Assembly: GCA_947476325.1 (NCBI GenBank)
Contig: CANJPZ010000016.1
Location: 1-51,447, forward strand
DNA: 51,447 bases
Origin: Caulobacteraceae bacterium
Lineage (GTDB): Bacteria > Pseudomonadota > Alphaproteobacteria > Caulobacterales > Caulobacteraceae
Direction of reading: 5' to 3'
Shown: piece after piece, positions 39,682 through 50,698 of the stretch
Layout of the letters: every line of letters begins with the position of its first letter
Position numbering within the stretch: position 1 is the stretch's first letter
The notes under the pieces: generated by a model
What the model saw: only the letters and a program-made list of their open reading frames with translations
Told to the model about the DNA's origin: nothing
The model's database searches: none
Made by a program: the position numbers and the translations under genes

Positions 39682-40854
39682 CTATAGGTCCAGCAGCAGA
39701 CGCGTCGGATCCTCGATGGCTTCCTTGACCTTGACCAGGAAGGTCACCGCGCCCTGACCATCCACGACGCGGTGGTCGTAGGACAGGGCCAGATACATGA
39801 TCGGCCGGATCTCGATCTTGCCGTCGACGACGACCGCCCGCTCTTTTATGGCGTGCATGCCGAGGATGCCGGACTGGGGCGCATTGAGGATCGGGGTCGA
39901 CATCATCGAACCGTAGATGCCGCCGTTGGTGATGGTGAAGGTGCCGCCTTGAAGGTCCTCGAGCGCCAGGGCGCCGTCGCGGGCGCGTTTGCCCAGGTCG
40001 CCTATGGTCTTTTCAATCTCGGCCATGGACAATTGGTCGGCGTTACGGACTACCGGCACCACCAGACCCTTTTCGGTGCCGACGGCCACGCCGATGTCAT
40101 AGTGGTTCTTGTAGATCAGATCAGTCCCGTCGATCTCGGCGTTGACGTCGGGCACGGCTTTCAGGGCATTGACGCAGGCCTTCACGAAGAAACTCATGAA
40201 GCCCAGCTTCACGCCGTGCTTCTTTTCGAACACGTCCTTGAACTCGTTACGCAAGGCCATGATCCCGCTCATGTCCGCCTCGTTAAAGGTGGTCAGCATG
40301 GCGGCCGAGTTCTGGGCTTCCTTGAGGCGGCGTGCGATCGTCTGGCGCAAGCGGGTCATGCGCACGCGCTCTTCCAGTTCGTGAACCGGGCGCCGCGCCG
40401 CGGGGGCGGCGGCCGGAGCCGGAGCGGCTGAACGGGTTTCCAGGGCGGCCAGGGCATCGCCCTTTGTGATACGGCCGTCCTTGCCGGTGCCGGCGATGGC
40501 GGCGGGATCAAGGCCACCTTCGGTGACCACCCGATTGGCGGCTGGGCTCAAGGGCAAGTCAGCGACCGGCGCGGCAGGCGCCGCGACTTTCGGCGCGGGC
40601 GTAGCGGCAGCCTTGCCTTCGCCGGCGCTCATACGCCCCAGAACGGTGCCCGGCGTGATGGTCGCGCCTTCGGCTGCGTCGATGGAGTCCAGGACGCCGT
40701 CAGATGGGGCTGCGACCTCAAGGCTGACCTTGTCGGTATCGAGTTCGACCAGGACTTCGTCCTTCTTGACGGCGTCGCCGACCTTCTTGGCCCAGCGGGC
40801 CACCGTCGCCTCGGATACAGATTCGCCCAGGGCGGGGGTCATTATGTCGGTCAT
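39682..40854 (-). CDS. sucB: Dihydrolipoyl succinyltransferase (E2 of 2-oxoglutarate dehydrogenase)
   Basis: 390 residues. Lipoyl domain (1-78) with Lys42 in [11 protein letters not shown]; Ala/Pro linker; peripheral subunit-binding domain (about 100-135, '[19 protein letters not shown]'); Ala/Pro linker; catalytic domain (about 160-390) with His361 and Asp365 in SYDHRVVDG. It transfers succinyl to CoA. It begins 20 nt after sucA and is followed at 8 nt by a cytochrome c gene. Confidence 0.97.
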   Translation of the reverse strand: MTDIMTPALGESVSEATVARWAKKVGDAVKKDEVLVELDTDKVSLEVAAPSDGVLDSIDAAEGATITPGTVLGRMSAGEGKAAATPAPKVAAPAAPVADLPLSPAANRVVTEGGLDPAAIAGTGKDGRITKGDALAALETRSAAPAPAAAPAARRPVHELEERVRMTRLRQTIARRLKEAQNSAAMLTTFNEADMSGIMALRNEFKDVFEKKHGVKLGFMSFFVKACVNALKAVPDVNAEIDGTDLIYKNHYDIGVAVGTEKGLVVPVVRNADQLSMAEIEKTIGDLGKRARDGALALEDLQGGTFTITNGGIYGSMMSTPILNAPQSGILGMHAIKERAVVVDGKIEIRPIMYLALSYDHRVVDGQGAVTFLVKVKEAIEDPTRLLLDL

Positions 40855-40874
40855 TGTGGTCAGGTCTCTTGATT

Positions 40875-43832
40875 CTATTTCGCGAAGGCTTGGGTGAGGA
40901 ACGCGTCAAGTTCGGCATTGTGCCGCTTCATCTGGCCGGCGGCGGTGGAGGCCGAAGCCGGACGGCCGACGTAACGCGCCCGTTTGGCCCGCACCTCGAG
41001 CTTTTCGAGGGTCAGCTCCAGCCAGGGATCAACAAAGGTCCAGCCGCCCATGTTCTTGGGCTCTTCCTGGCACCAGACCAGTTCGGCGTGGGTGAAGCGA
41101 TTGAGGATCTCGCTGATCGACTTGATCGGCCACGGATAGAACTGCTCGAGACGCACGATGTAGACGTCGTTGCGCTGTTCCAGCGCCCGGCGCTCGATCA
41201 GGTCGAAATAGACCTTGCCTGAACAGGCGATGACCCGGGTGATCTTTTCGTCCGGAAGCAGGGTGATGCCGCCGACGTCGCATCCGGCTTCGGCGCCGTC
41301 GACCATGACGCGGTGGAAGCTGTTGCCGGGACCAAAGTCCTCAATGTTGGAAATAGCCCGCTTGTGACGCAGCAGGGACTTGGGCGTCATGATGATCAGG
41401 GGCTTGCGGAAGTCGCGGCGCATCTGGCGGCGCAGGGCGTGGAAGTAATTGGCCGGCGTCGTGCAGTTGACCACCTGCATATTGTCTTCGGCGCACATCT
41501 GCAGGAATCGCTCAAGGCGGGCTGAAGAGTGTTCCGGGCCCTGGCCTTCATAGCCATGCGGCAACAGCACCACGAGCCCGCTCATCCGCAGCCACTTGCG
41601 CTCGCCCGACGAGATGAACTGGTCGAACAGCACCTGGGCGCCGTTGGCGAAGTCGCCGAACTGGGCTTCCCAAAGGGTCAAGGTGTTGGGATCGGCCAGG
41701 CTGTAGCCGTATTCGAAACCCAGCACCGCCTCTTCCGACAGGGCCGAGTCGATCACCTCATAAGCGGCCTGACCGGGCCGGATATTATTGAGCGGGATAA
41801 AGGCTTCCTCGGTCGACTGATCGATGATCGCTGAATGCCGATGGCTGAAGGTGCCGCGAACACTGTCCTGGCCCGTCAGGCGGATCGGGATGCCCTCATC
41901 CAGCAGGCTGGCGAAGGCCAGGTGCTCGCCCGCGCCCCAGTCGATGCCGACGCCGGCCTCGACCGCCGCGCGGCGACCCTCGATAACCCGGCGTACGGTC
42001 TTGTGAGCGTCGATCCGTTCGGGGATGGCCGTGAGCTTGTCATTCAACTCTTTAAGTCGAGCGATCGAAACGCCCGTATCGCCGCGCCGGTCATCCTCGC
42101 TGGGCAGGCCCAGCGCCTTCCACTGGCCGTCCAGCCAGTCGGCCTTGTCGGCTTCATAGGTTTTTCCGGCCTCGAATTCGGCCTCCATGAAGTCGTCGAA
42201 TTCCTTTTCCCAGCCGTCGACCTCGGCCTGGCTGATCACGCCTTCGCCAACCAGGCGCTGGGCGTAAAGATCCTTGGTCGAGGGGTGGTCCTTGATGCGG
42301 GCGTACATCAGGGGCTGGGTCATGGTCGGATCGTCGCCCTCGTTGTGACCGAAGCGGCGATAGCAGAACATGTCGACGACCACGTCCTTGCCGAACTTCT
42401 GGCGGAACTCGGTAGCCACCTTGGCGGCATAGACCACGGCCTCCGGATCATCGCCGTTGGCGTGGAAGATCGGCGCCTCAACCATAAGAGCCACGTCCGA
42501 CGGATAGGGCGAGGTGCGCGAATAGCGCGGGCTGGTCGTAAAGCCGATCTGGTTGTTGACGATGAAGTGGACGGTTCCGCCGGTGCGGAAGCCCTTCAGG
42601 CCCATCAGAGTGAAACATTCGGCGATCACGCCCTGACCAGCGAAGGCGGCGTCGCCGTGCAGCAGCAGGGGCATGACGTGGCCGCGGCCGGCGGTCGGTT
42701 CATCGCGCAGCAGGAAGGACTGTTTGGCGCGCGCCTTGCCCAGGACGACGGGATTGACGATTTCTAGGTGGCTGGGGTTGGCGGTCAGCGACAGGTGGAC
42801 GTTGTTGCCGTCGAACACCCGGTCGGACGAAGCGCCCATATGGTACTTCACATCGCCCGAGCCGACGATGTCGGAGGGCAGGGTGCTGCCGCCCTGAAAT
42901 TCGTGGAAGATCACGTGATAAGGCTTGCCCATCACGGCGGCCAGCACGTTCAGGCGCCCGCGGTGGGGCATGCCCAGGATGATGTCCTTCACCCCCAGCG
43001 CGCCGCCGCGCTTGATGATCTGTTCCATGGCCGGGACCAAGGCTTCGCCGCCGTCGAGGCCGAACCGCTTGGTGCCGGGGAAACGCTTGTGCAGGAAGCG
43101 CTCAAAGCCTTCGGCCTCGATCAGCTTCTTGAGGATGGCGACCTTGCCCTCGCGGCTGAACTGGATTTCCTTGTCCTTGCCTTCGATGCGGGCCTGCAGC
43201 CACGACTTCTCGGCGGGGTCGGAGATGTGCATGAACTGCACGCCGACATTGCCGCAGTAGGTGCGGCGCAGGATCGACAGGATCTCGCGCAGGGTCGAGG
43301 CTTCAAGGCCCAGCACGAAATCGAGGAAGATGGGCCGGTCGTAGTCGGCCTCGGTGAAACCGTAGTTTGCCGGGTCCAGCTCGCTGGCGTCGCCCGCGGT
43401 GATGGCGATGCCGAGCGGATCAAGATTGGCCTTCAGGTGGCCGCGCATACGGTAGGCGCGGATCATCATGATGGAGTGCAGGGAATCCAGCGTCGCCTTG
43501 CGGATGTCTTCAGTGCTCGCAGCGGGCAGGGCGGCGGCGATTTTGGCGCCGAGCTTGGCTTCCATCGCTGGCCACATGCCGTCCAGGGCCGACAACCAGT
43601 CAGGCCGGGCGATCGGCGTCGCGCGAGGGGTCCAGGATGGCTTGGCCGCCTGGGCTTTCGCCGCTGCGGGCGAGTCAGGAAGGTTGGCGAAAAACGCCCG
43701 CCAGGACGGCTCCACAGAGTCGGGATTTTGCGCCCACTTTGCGTAGAGCGCCTCCACGAACGCGGCATTGCCGCCGTAGAGAAAGGAGGTTTCGGTCAGA
43801 ACCTGGTTTATCAGACCCGCGTCATCGGCCAT
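40875..43832 (-). CDS. sucA: 2-Oxoglutarate dehydrogenase E1 component
   Basis: 985 residues, standard. '[17 protein letters not shown]' near the start is the E1o N-terminal motif; '[18 protein letters not shown]', '[14 protein letters not shown]' (thiamine diphosphate-binding) and '[19 protein letters not shown]' are all present. It decarboxylates 2-oxoglutarate and succinylates the lipoyl group of SucB. 75 nt separate it from sucD upstream. Confidence 0.98.
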   Translation of the reverse strand: MADDAGLINQVLTETSFLYGGNAAFVEALYAKWAQNPDSVEPSWRAFFANLPDSPAAAKAQAAKPSWTPRATPIARPDWLSALDGMWPAMEAKLGAKIAAALPAASTEDIRKATLDSLHSIMMIRAYRMRGHLKANLDPLGIAITAGDASELDPANYGFTEADYDRPIFLDFVLGLEASTLREILSILRRTYCGNVGVQFMHISDPAEKSWLQARIEGKDKEIQFSREGKVAILKKLIEAEGFERFLHKRFPGTKRFGLDGGEALVPAMEQIIKRGGALGVKDIILGMPHRGRLNVLAAVMGKPYHVIFHEFQGGSTLPSDIVGSGDVKYHMGASSDRVFDGNNVHLSLTANPSHLEIVNPVVLGKARAKQSFLLRDEPTAGRGHVMPLLLHGDAAFAGQGVIAECFTLMGLKGFRTGGTVHFIVNNQIGFTTSPRYSRTSPYPSDVALMVEAPIFHANGDDPEAVVYAAKVATEFRQKFGKDVVVDMFCYRRFGHNEGDDPTMTQPLMYARIKDHPSTKDLYAQRLVGEGVISQAEVDGWEKEFDDFMEAEFEAGKTYEADKADWLDGQWKALGLPSEDDRRGDTGVSIARLKELNDKLTAIPERIDAHKTVRRVIEGRRAAVEAGVGIDWGAGEHLAFASLLDEGIPIRLTGQDSVRGTFSHRHSAIIDQSTEEAFIPLNNIRPGQAAYEVIDSALSEEAVLGFEYGYSLADPNTLTLWEAQFGDFANGAQVLFDQFISSGERKWLRMSGLVVLLPHGYEGQGPEHSSARLERFLQMCAEDNMQVVNCTTPANYFHALRRQMRRDFRKPLIIMTPKSLLRHKRAISNIEDFGPGNSFHRVMVDGAEAGCDVGGITLLPDEKITRVIACSGKVYFDLIERRALEQRNDVYIVRLEQFYPWPIKSISEILNRFTHAELVWCQEEPKNMGGWTFVDPWLELTLEKLEVRAKRARYVGRPASASTAAGQMKRHNAELDAFLTQAFAK

Positions 43833-43907
43833 GGCAAGTATCCTAGGCGATCGCCGCGGAGCCTTGCGTCAACGGGCTGGGGGCGAATCGCTAACCCTAT
43901 ATAGGTA

Positions 43908-44786
43908 TCAGGCGCCTTTCAGCACCTCTACCAGTGTTTCACCAAGCTTCGCCGGCGACGGAGAAACGCGTATTCCCGCGGCTTCCATGGCGGCGATCTT
44001 GTCTTCGGCGCCGCCTTTACCACCAGAGATGATGGCGCCAGCGTGGCCCATCCGGCGCCCGGGAGGCGCCGTTCTTCCGGCAATAAAACCGACCATCGGC
44101 TTCTTAATCTTGGAATGCTTAATGAAGTCCGCCGCATCTTCCTCGGCCGAGCCGCCGATTTCGCCGATCATGATGATGGATTCAGTCGCGGGGTCCGCCA
44201 GGAACATCTCCAGGATGTCGATGAATTCGGTGCCCTTGACCGGGTCGCCGCCGATACCGACTGCAGTGGTCTGTCCCAGGCCGACCTGTGTGGTCTGGAA
44301 AACGGCTTCATAGGTCAGGGTGCCCGAGCGCGAAACAACGCCGACTGAGCCCTTCTTGAAGATATTGCCCGGCATGATGCCGATCTTGCATTCGTTCGGC
44401 GTCAGAATGCCGGGGCAGTTGGGCCCGATCAGGCGTGACTTGGATCCCGACAGCGAGCGCTTGACCTTGACCATGTCAGCCACCGGGATTCCCTCGGTGA
44501 TGCAGATGATCAGCGGCACCTCAGCGTCGATGGCCTCAAGGATGGAATCGGCGGCGAAGGGGGGCGGGACATAGATTACACTTGCCGTGGCGCCGGTGCG
44601 GGCCACCGCTTCACCGACCGTGTCATACACGGGCAGACCGATGTGGGTGGTGCCGCCCTTGCCGGGGGTAACCCCGCCGACCATCAGGGTGCCATAGGCG
44701 ATGGACTGTTCGCTGTGAAAGGTCCCTTGGGCGCCTGTGAGGCCCTGGCAGATGACCTTGGTGTTCTTGTCGATCAGGATGGACAT
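43908..44786 (-). CDS. sucD: Succinate-CoA ligase, ADP-forming, alpha subunit
   Basis: 292 residues from ATG 44786 ([15 protein letters not shown]); a longer reading runs through the gap and the next gene. CoA-binding '[13 protein letters not shown]', '[10 protein letters not shown]', and the phosphohistidine His248 in RMGHAGAI are conserved. It makes ATP and succinate from succinyl-CoA with SucC. Unusually, sucC is not adjacent: three other genes lie between them. Confidence 0.97.
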   Translation of the reverse strand: MSILIDKNTKVICQGLTGAQGTFHSEQSIAYGTLMVGGVTPGKGGTTHIGLPVYDTVGEAVARTGATASVIYVPPPFAADSILEAIDAEVPLIICITEGIPVADMVKVKRSLSGSKSRLIGPNCPGILTPNECKIGIMPGNIFKKGSVGVVSRSGTLTYEAVFQTTQVGLGQTTAVGIGGDPVKGTEFIDILEMFLADPATESIIMIGEIGGSAEEDAADFIKHSKIKKPMVGFIAGRTAPPGRRMGHAGAIISGGKGGAEDKIAAMEAAGIRVSPSPAKLGETLVEVLKGA

Positions 44787-44898
44787 GAAGCCCCATTCAT
44801 TCCGGTTTTTCAGCGCGTTCCACGCGCGCGAGGGGCTTAGCGCACCTCGCTCGCGAGGGGAACCGTCCAAACATGAAAAAGGCGACGGATGGCCGCTT

Positions 44899-45480
44899 TC
44901 AGGGCTTGGGGCGGAAGAGGATGAACACAGTGTTGGCGTCTGTTGACGCCGAGAAGGCCACGCGGGTTTGGCCGGAAGTGATCGCGTTCTGGATCGCGGG
45001 TCCCGCTGCATTGGCGAGACTTTGATGGGGCCCGGCGGATTGAAGGTAGAAATAACTGACGCCGGTCGGGCTGGTCGTGCCGGGAACCTCGGCCCACCGG
45101 CGGAAGGCCGAAACCTCACTGGCCGCGGCGGGCGCAGTCGACAGGGCGCAAACGTCCGAATCAGCTCCCGGAATGCCGGCAACTGGCGCCCGGCCGGTCG
45201 TGACGACCAGGACCTTGCCTTCGAAGGTCTTCCACAGAGTTTTCTGCTGGCGGATGTTAGGCACTACCGCGCGCGCGGCGTAAAGATCCGGTGTCTTCAG
45301 ATAACCTGCGATGCGGGCTTGTCGCTCCACCCTCGCGGCGTCAGCATCGTTGGCGTCGCAGATGGCAATGAATTGCTTGAAAAGGCTCTGGTCATCCGCG
45401 GAGGCTGGCACCGGCGTCTGGGCCTGGACCGCGCCTGCAGCCGCAAGGGCCAGGACGACAAACGATGTCAAGCGCTTCAT
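44899..45480 (-). CDS. Secreted protein of unknown function, paralogue A
   Basis: 193 residues with signal peptide (1-20, AVQAQ). I do not recognise the family. It is homologous to the protein at 46341-46919: both share 'LF-x-QF-x-x-x-CDA', 'LWK-x-F-x-G', 'VCA', 'SYxFLQ/SYLFRE' and an identical C-terminal pattern of two hydrophobic residues, Leu/Phe and RPKP. Two cysteines are shared, so a disulfide is likely. It lies between sucD and the methyltransferase, 81 nt after the latter. Confidence 0.82.
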   Translation of the reverse strand: MKRLTSFVVLALAAAGAVQAQTPVPASADDQSLFKQFIAICDANDADAARVERQARIAGYLKTPDLYAARAVVPNIRQQKTLWKTFEGKVLVVTTGRAPVAGIPGADSDVCALSTAPAAASEVSAFRRWAEVPGTTSPTGVSYFYLQSAGPHQSLANAAGPAIQNAITSGQTRVAFSASTDANTVFILFRPKP

Positions 45481-45561
45481 TTTGAAATTCCCCCCGTCTT
45501 GCCAGTCTAGCTCACCTGCCGGGGGAATGGGAATTGGGCTGATCGCTGCGGACGCTTGCCC

Positions 45562-46341
45562 TCAGGTCCGGGGAGTCAGAAGGATATGCATGTTGTCGGA
45601 GAACGGTGAGAACCGGTTCAGTTGCCGGAACCGGTAACCGGTCTCCTCGGCCATGCGCTTCATCTGCGGCACGGTGAAATAGTTGACATGGTCGGGATAG
45701 CGAAAGCCGCCCCAGCGGGCGCCCATGACCTTGCGATTGCTCGATCCGTGATTCGGCAGGCGCAGATAGAGTTTTCCGGTCTTCGACAATACCCGTCGCA
45801 CGCCTTCCAGCAGGGCCCTGGGATGCTGTTCATGCTCGAGGATCGAAGACATCAGCACGCCGTCGAACGAGCCTTCCGGGAAGTCCTGCAAGCGCTCGAT
45901 CGCCGGCCCGAACAGGGCATAACCGCCGCGCTTCTTCATGTTGGCGTCGGCCTCGGCGTGGCGGGCGGCCGAAAGTTCGATACCGAAGGGGATGAGGGGC
46001 TCGGGCAACGCCAGGCCGCGTCCGCAGCCAACATCCAGCACCTTGCCCTGGCCAAAGACGCGCACGTAGCTCGAGCCTACGTCGCGGCGAAACCTCCACC
46101 GAAAGGCAAAAGCCCGGTCGATGGCCATCAGAACCGGGCGTTCTTTCTGAAGGCGGCTGCGGTGTTCAGCCTTGGTTTTTTCCCAGGCGAATTCATCGAC
46201 CAGCTGATCGTAGCGTGGAGGATTTCTCAGGTAGACGAATCCGCAGGCGTCACACTTGCCAATCCGCCACTCGCCCCGGGAAAAGGCCGGGATGTCAGTT
46301 GCTTTGGTCGCGCCGCAGGCCGGACAGTCGCGCAGAGCCAT
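45562..46341 (-). CDS. Class I SAM-dependent methyltransferase with N-terminal zinc-binding motif
   Basis: 259 residues. An N-terminal CPAC...CDAC pair (Cys6, Cys9, Cys30, Cys33) probably binds zinc, as in several glycan or natural-product methyltransferases. The Rossmann part has SAM motif I 'VLDVGCGRG' (about 99-107), 'FDGVLMSSILEHEQHP' (post II) and 'LYLRLPNHGS'. Its ATG shares a base with the stop of the upstream secreted protein (TGATG). Substrate unknown; glycan modification is one guess from the architecture. Confidence 0.87.
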   Translation of the reverse strand: MALRDCPACGATKATDIPAFSRGEWRIGKCDACGFVYLRNPPRYDQLVDEFAWEKTKAEHRSRLQKERPVLMAIDRAFAFRWRFRRDVGSSYVRVFGQGKVLDVGCGRGLALPEPLIPFGIELSAARHAEADANMKKRGGYALFGPAIERLQDFPEGSFDGVLMSSILEHEQHPRALLEGVRRVLSKTGKLYLRLPNHGSSNRKVMGARWGGFRYPDHVNYFTVPQMKRMAEETGYRFRQLNRFSPFSDNMHILLTPRT

Positions 46342-46919
46342 CAGGGCTTCGGCCGCAACAACATGATCAAACTCATGTCGTTGTCGGTTCCCGTAGTAAG
46401 GGCGCGCACCTCGCCCGCATCCCGCGCAGCCTGGAGTTCGGGCAAGGTGATAGGCAAGGATCGCCTCGCACTGGCGGTCTCGCGGAAAAGGTAGGAGGTC
46501 CGGCCGGCCTGGGCGATGGGCGCAGAGCCGGTCCAGCCGCCAACAGCGGCCAGGTCAGCCGGCCTGGGCGGGTTCGATGCGACGGCGCAGACCTCGGCGC
46601 TTGCCCCCGGAAGCAGGTCGAATGACATAGTTCCCGTCATCAGAGCGATGAAGCCGCCGTCAAAGACTTTCCACAACACCTGCGGCTCGCGCATGCCGGG
46701 CGCCGCGTCGGCTGGAATGAACTTGGCAGGGGGGCGCACATAACCAAGTGATCGAGCCTTGGCGAGGGCCTGTTCACCCTTGACACCGATGGCGTCGCAC
46801 AAGTTCAAAAACTGATCGAACAAAGGGTTTGGCAGAATGTCGGCGGGGGGTTGCGCCAGGACCGGGCTGGAGAGGCCCATGGTCAGAGCGGCCGCAACAA
46901 ACACGTGCCTCACAGCCAT
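46341..46919 (-). CDS. Secreted protein of unknown function, paralogue B
   Basis: 192 residues, signal peptide 1-22 (SSPVLAQ). Same family as the protein at 44899-45480 (see there for shared motifs), ending MLLRPKP. It starts 14 nt after sucC and its stop overlaps the methyltransferase start, so it is in the same transcript as sucC. I do not recognise a domain. Confidence 0.82.
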   Translation of the reverse strand: MAVRHVFVAAALTMGLSSPVLAQPPADILPNPLFDQFLNLCDAIGVKGEQALAKARSLGYVRPPAKFIPADAAPGMREPQVLWKVFDGGFIALMTGTMSFDLLPGASAEVCAVASNPPRPADLAAVGGWTGSAPIAQAGRTSYLFRETASARRSLPITLPELQAARDAGEVRALTTGTDNDMSLIMLLRPKP

Positions 46920-46933
46920 ATTTCCGCTCCCGG

Positions 46934-48133
46934 TCAGGCGGCTCCGCGCACCGCCGCCACGATCTTTTCAGCGCCATCGGACAGATCGTTGGCGGCGATG
47001 ACGTTCAGACCGGAATCATTGATGATCTTCTTGCCCTGTTCGACATTGGTGCCTTCCAGACGCACGACCAGCGGCACTTTCAGACCCATTTCGCGCACGG
47101 CCGCGACGACGCCTTCGGCGATAATGTCACAGCGCATGATGCCGCCGAAGATATTCACCAGGATGCCTTTCACGTTCGGATCGGCGGTGATGATCTTGAA
47201 GGCCGCGGTGACTTTTTCCTTGGACGCTCCGCCACCGACGTCGAGGAAGTTGGCGGGCTCGGCGCCATATAGCTTGATGATGTCCATGGTAGCCATGGCC
47301 AGGCCCGCGCCATTGACCATGCAGCCTATTTCACCGTCCAGGGCGACATAGGACAGGTCGTACTTCGAGGCTTCAATTTCCTTGGGGTCTTCTTCGCTCT
47401 CGTCGCGCAGTTCCATGATTTCAGGGTGGCGGAACATTGCGTTGGAATCGAAACTGATCTTGGCGTCGAGCAGGATCAGCTTGTCATCGCCGGTAACCAT
47501 CAGCGGATTGATTTCCAGCATCGCCATGTCCTTGGCGACGAACGCTGTATAGAGCTGGTTCAGCAGCCTGGCGGCCTGTTTGGCCAGATCTCCTGACAGG
47601 TTCAGCGCCTTGGCCAGCGAGCGGCCGTGATGCGGGAACACGCCCGTGGCGGGATCGATCTGAATGGTGAGAATTTTTTCAGGAGTCGAATGGGCGACTT
47701 CCTCGATGTCCATGCCGCCTTCAGTCGAGGCGACCACAGCCACACGACTGGTTTCGCGGTCGACCAGGAGGGACAGGTAGAGTTCTCGTGAAATCTGGGC
47801 ACCTTCTTCGATGTACAGGCGGTTGACCTGCTTGCCCTTGCGGCCCGTCTGGTGGGTCACCAGTACGCGCCCGAGCATTTCCTCGGCGTTGGCGCGGACA
47901 TCTTCGACCGACTTGACCACGCGAACGCCGCCCTTGGCGTCAGGACCAAGCCCCTCAAAACGACCCTTGCCGCGACCGCCCGCGTGAATCTGCGATTTGA
48001 CCACAAACACCGATCCGCCCAGCGCCTTTGCGGCGGCTTCCGCTTCGGCCGGTGTGAAGGCCACCTGGCCCTTGAGCACCGGAACGCCGAATTCCTTGAG
48101 GACTGCCTTGGCCTGGTGCTCGTGGATGTTCAT
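46934..48133 (-). CDS. sucC: Succinate-CoA ligase, ADP-forming, beta subunit
   Basis: 399 residues from ATG 48133 ([19 protein letters not shown]), chosen over an in-frame start at 48163. The ATP-grasp domain contains '[16 protein letters not shown]' and '[23 protein letters not shown]'; the C-terminal domain contains '[29 protein letters not shown]' landmarks. It binds nucleotide and pairs with SucD. First gene of the long minus-strand block. Confidence 0.97.
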   Translation of the reverse strand: MNIHEHQAKAVLKEFGVPVLKGQVAFTPAEAEAAAKALGGSVFVVKSQIHAGGRGKGRFEGLGPDAKGGVRVVKSVEDVRANAEEMLGRVLVTHQTGRKGKQVNRLYIEEGAQISRELYLSLLVDRETSRVAVVASTEGGMDIEEVAHSTPEKILTIQIDPATGVFPHHGRSLAKALNLSGDLAKQAARLLNQLYTAFVAKDMAMLEINPLMVTGDDKLILLDAKISFDSNAMFRHPEIMELRDESEEDPKEIEASKYDLSYVALDGEIGCMVNGAGLAMATMDIIKLYGAEPANFLDVGGGASKEKVTAAFKIITADPNVKGILVNIFGGIMRCDIIAEGVVAAVREMGLKVPLVVRLEGTNVEQGKKIINDSGLNVIAANDLSDGAEKIVAAVRGAA

Positions 48134-48183
48134 CTTGGAAAGACTCGCGATGGATTGACGCAAAGGCCCTTGCGGCCGCGGCG

Positions 48184-48212
48184 GTTATAGGCGCCGGTGA
48201 GGCGGGACGCAA
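48184..48212 (-). promoter_or_regulatory. Probable promoter of the sucC operon
   Basis: Minus-strand TTGCGT (48212-48207) and TATAAC (48189-48184) with 17-bp spacing, ending about 50 nt upstream of the sucC start. It faces away from the subtilase gene that begins on the other side. Confidence 0.5.
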
Positions 48213-48280
48213 CGGCGGCGAGGATCGTCAGTGGCGTTGCCAGTTGTGGGAAACGGCGCAAAGCTGAATCCGGGTCAGGA

Positions 48281-50572
48281 ATGCATTCGAGGGGAACAAA
48301 GGTGCTGGGTTCAAGGGCGCATCGCGGCACACTGGCGCTCATGTCGCTGCTCGCGCTGGCGCCGCTCGCGGCGTGCGCCAGCGGCGGTGGTGGCGGCTCG
48401 CCGGGCTCTACACCACCACCGCCTCCGCCTCCGCCCCCGCCCCCACCTCCCCCGCCGCTTGGGACGCCCACGCCGCAGACAACGAGCGCCGAGTATCAAC
48501 GGAACCCGGGGCTGGCGCTGATCAGGCCGGAAGTGGGTTGGGCAGTCGGCGCCACGGGGGCAGGCATAACGGTCGCGGTCCTGGATGCGGGCGTTGATCC
48601 GTCCCAGACTGACCTGACCGGGCGGCTTTCCCCGCTGTCGGTGGATTTGACAGGCCCACATTCGGCGACATTCGGCGATCAGCACGCGACGATCATCTCG
48701 ACGCTGCTCGCCGGGAACTACAACGATCAGTTCACAGTGGGCGTGGCTTATGAATCGACGATCATGTCGATCAGGATCGATACGGGCCCGACCTGCACCC
48801 ATGGCTGCTCCATCGGAACGGCGGGTGAGATCAGCGGCCTCGACTATGCGGCCACGCACGGAGCCAACATCGTCAATATCTCCTTCGCCTCCAACGCGCC
48901 GGAAACGGTCCAGGCTCAGGATGCCTTTCAGCGGGCGGTTAATGCAGGTCTTGTGATCACGGCGGCCGCAGGCAACGATGGCTCAGCCAATCCGGCCTAT
49001 CCCGCCCGTCTGGCTTCGGATCAACGCTATCAGGGCTCGATTATCGCTGTCGGCTCACTGAACGCCGCAGGAACGGATCTGGCGAGCTTCTCAAATCGGG
49101 CTGGCGATGCCGCCAGCTATTTCCTCGTTGCGCCGGGAGAGAACATCATCGCCGACTGTGCGACGGTGTCGGGCAGCACGGTCTGTCACCAGGACTCGGG
49201 CACTTCGTTCGCCGCGCCCCTGGTCGCCGGCGGGCTGGCTCTACTGCTGGATGCGTTCCCAAATCTCACCGGGCGGCAGGCCGCGGCCATTCTACTTCAG
49301 TCGGCGCGGGACATGGGCGCTGTGGGAACCGATCCGGTGTTCGGGCGCGGCGCGCTGGATATTCAAGGCGCGTTCCAGCCACTCGGAGCGCTGAAGATTC
49401 CGACGCCGGCGGGATCGGTGTTGATCGAGAGCCTCTCGAGTCAAACGGCTATGACAGGAGGGGCTTTCGGCGACGCTTTCCAGCGCACCGGCGTCAAGTT
49501 GTCGACCGTACTCTACGACGAATATGATCGCCGCTTCACTGTCGGTCTCGGCGATTTGTTCCGCGATCAGGGGCGGCGAAGCGCCGCGCCCGTGAGGCCT
49601 ATGCTAGAGCGGTCATCCGCGAATGTGACCGCGCCGGGCGGTGGCGGGCTTGGTTTTACTGTTGAACAGGATCCGGCGGCCCGGAGCATGGCGCGCCTTT
49701 CGGGACTTTCGAATTTGAACGTACCCGAGTCGGTGGCCATTTCCTATTCAAAGGCGGGCATGACGCTCGACTTCTGGACGGGCAAGTCTGGCGCCACGCC
49801 GATGTTCGGCGATGCCCCGGTCGATGACTTCAGCAGCCTAGTCCGCAGCCAGGCGGTTGGCCGGGTTTTGTGGCGCTCAGGCCGGTGGGTGCTGTCAGCG
49901 GAGCAGGGCTCCGGCGGCTTTCAGCCCGGTCCCGTACAAAACTTCGCGCCGGTGCCTGTTGGTCGAGATCCGTCCGCCTACGGCCGGATGACGGCAAGCG
50001 CACTCGGGCGGACTTGGGACGCCGGTGTCGTTGTTGGGGCGATGAAGGAAGCGGCAGGCCCGCTGGACTCTTATGTTTCACGCGATTCAGCCCTGTCGAT
50101 GTCGTCTCTGACCCGATTTGCGAGTTTTTCGACTGGCTGGGCGCCGGCCGATGGCGTTCGACTGGACGCAAGGCTGTCGTTGGGGCGCACGCAGGCTGAT
50201 GGCAAGCTGCTGATGTTGAGTGATGGCCTGAGCTCCAGCTGGGCGCTCTCCGGTGCGGTCGACTGTGCGCGTTTGAATCTGCCCTGTTCGGGCCTATCGG
50301 TCAGCCTGTCTCAACCACCTCGAATTGAGCATGTACGGCTTTCGGCTGTGCTGGCTGATACCCCGCCGGGATATTTCGATCCCCTGACCTACAGTCGGCG
50401 CTCAGTGACGGTCGCTCCGGATGGGCGGGAGATTGATCTTGGACTGGGCCTGACGCGCAGTATTCGGGCCGGCGTCCTTCGTTTGGATGCGGCCGGCCTG
50501 TTCAACGAGGGCAATCGTCGTCACTCCGCCGTAGGGTATGGAGCGACCGCAAGTCTACGCAGGTCGTTTTAA
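48281..50572 (+). CDS. S8 subtilisin-like lipoprotein protease with autotransporter-like C-terminus (NalP/SphB1-like)
   Basis: 763 residues from ATG 48281 (a GTG at 48197 is also in frame but lies in the sucC promoter region). Lipobox LAAC with Cys32, then a Gly run and about 15 prolines (to about 60). Peptidase S8 domain about 75-370 with triad Asp102 (VLDAGV), His135 (FGDQHATI), Ser309 (GTSFAAP). The C-terminal 380 residues are Gly/Ser/aromatic-rich, alternate in a beta-barrel fashion and end in 'ASLRRSF', a terminal Phe as in outer-membrane barrels. The order lipoprotein signal, flexible linker, subtilase, barrel is that of the surface proteases NalP and SphB1. It may cleave itself or other surface proteins. 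Confidence 0.85.
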   Translation: MHSRGTKVLGSRAHRGTLALMSLLALAPLAACASGGGGGSPGSTPPPPPPPPPPPPPPPLGTPTPQTTSAEYQRNPGLALIRPEVGWAVGATGAGITVAVLDAGVDPSQTDLTGRLSPLSVDLTGPHSATFGDQHATIISTLLAGNYNDQFTVGVAYESTIMSIRIDTGPTCTHGCSIGTAGEISGLDYAATHGANIVNISFASNAPETVQAQDAFQRAVNAGLVITAAAGNDGSANPAYPARLASDQRYQGSIIAVGSLNAAGTDLASFSNRAGDAASYFLVAPGENIIADCATVSGSTVCHQDSGTSFAAPLVAGGLALLLDAFPNLTGRQAAAILLQSARDMGAVGTDPVFGRGALDIQGAFQPLGALKIPTPAGSVLIESLSSQTAMTGGAFGDAFQRTGVKLSTVLYDEYDRRFTVGLGDLFRDQGRRSAAPVRPMLERSSANVTAPGGGGLGFTVEQDPAARSMARLSGLSNLNVPESVAISYSKAGMTLDFWTGKSGATPMFGDAPVDDFSSLVRSQAVGRVLWRSGRWVLSAEQGSGGFQPGPVQNFAPVPVGRDPSAYGRMTASALGRTWDAGVVVGAMKEAAGPLDSYVSRDSALSMSSLTRFASFSTGWAPADGVRLDARLSLGRTQADGKLLMLSDGLSSSWALSGAVDCARLNLPCSGLSVSLSQPPRIEHVRLSAVLADTPPGYFDPLTYSRRSVTVAPDGREIDLGLGLTRSIRAGVLRLDAAGLFNEGNRRHSAVGYGATASLRRSF

Positions 50573-50610
50573 TCAACCTGCCGCGGCAAATCGTGGCGCA
50601 ATTCAGGCAA

Positions 50611-50641
50611 AGAAAAAGGCCTGGCGACGAATCGCCAGGCC
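50611..50641 (-). terminator. Rho-independent terminator of the DUF6152 gene
   Basis: Perfect 10-bp stem GGCCTGGCGA/TCGCCAGGCC (50618-50627 and 50632-50641), loop of 4 nt. On the minus strand it is followed by TTTTTCTTT. It also lies 40 nt after the subtilase stop and could stop that transcript less efficiently. Confidence 0.85.
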
Positions 50642-50698
50642 CAAATCTGTAAGTTTGCCCTCTCCTTTCCAGCGGCTGCCGGAACGGGAGAACGGTTT

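Noticed and set aside
48197-48280. GTG start extending the subtilase by 28 residues
   Set aside because: It would put a long charged stretch before the lipoprotein signal and lies in the sucC promoter; ATG 48281 gives a normal signal.
48400-48470. C-rich tandem repeat as a microsatellite or CRISPR-like feature
   Set aside because: It is the poly-proline codon run of the subtilase; no spacer-repeat structure is present.
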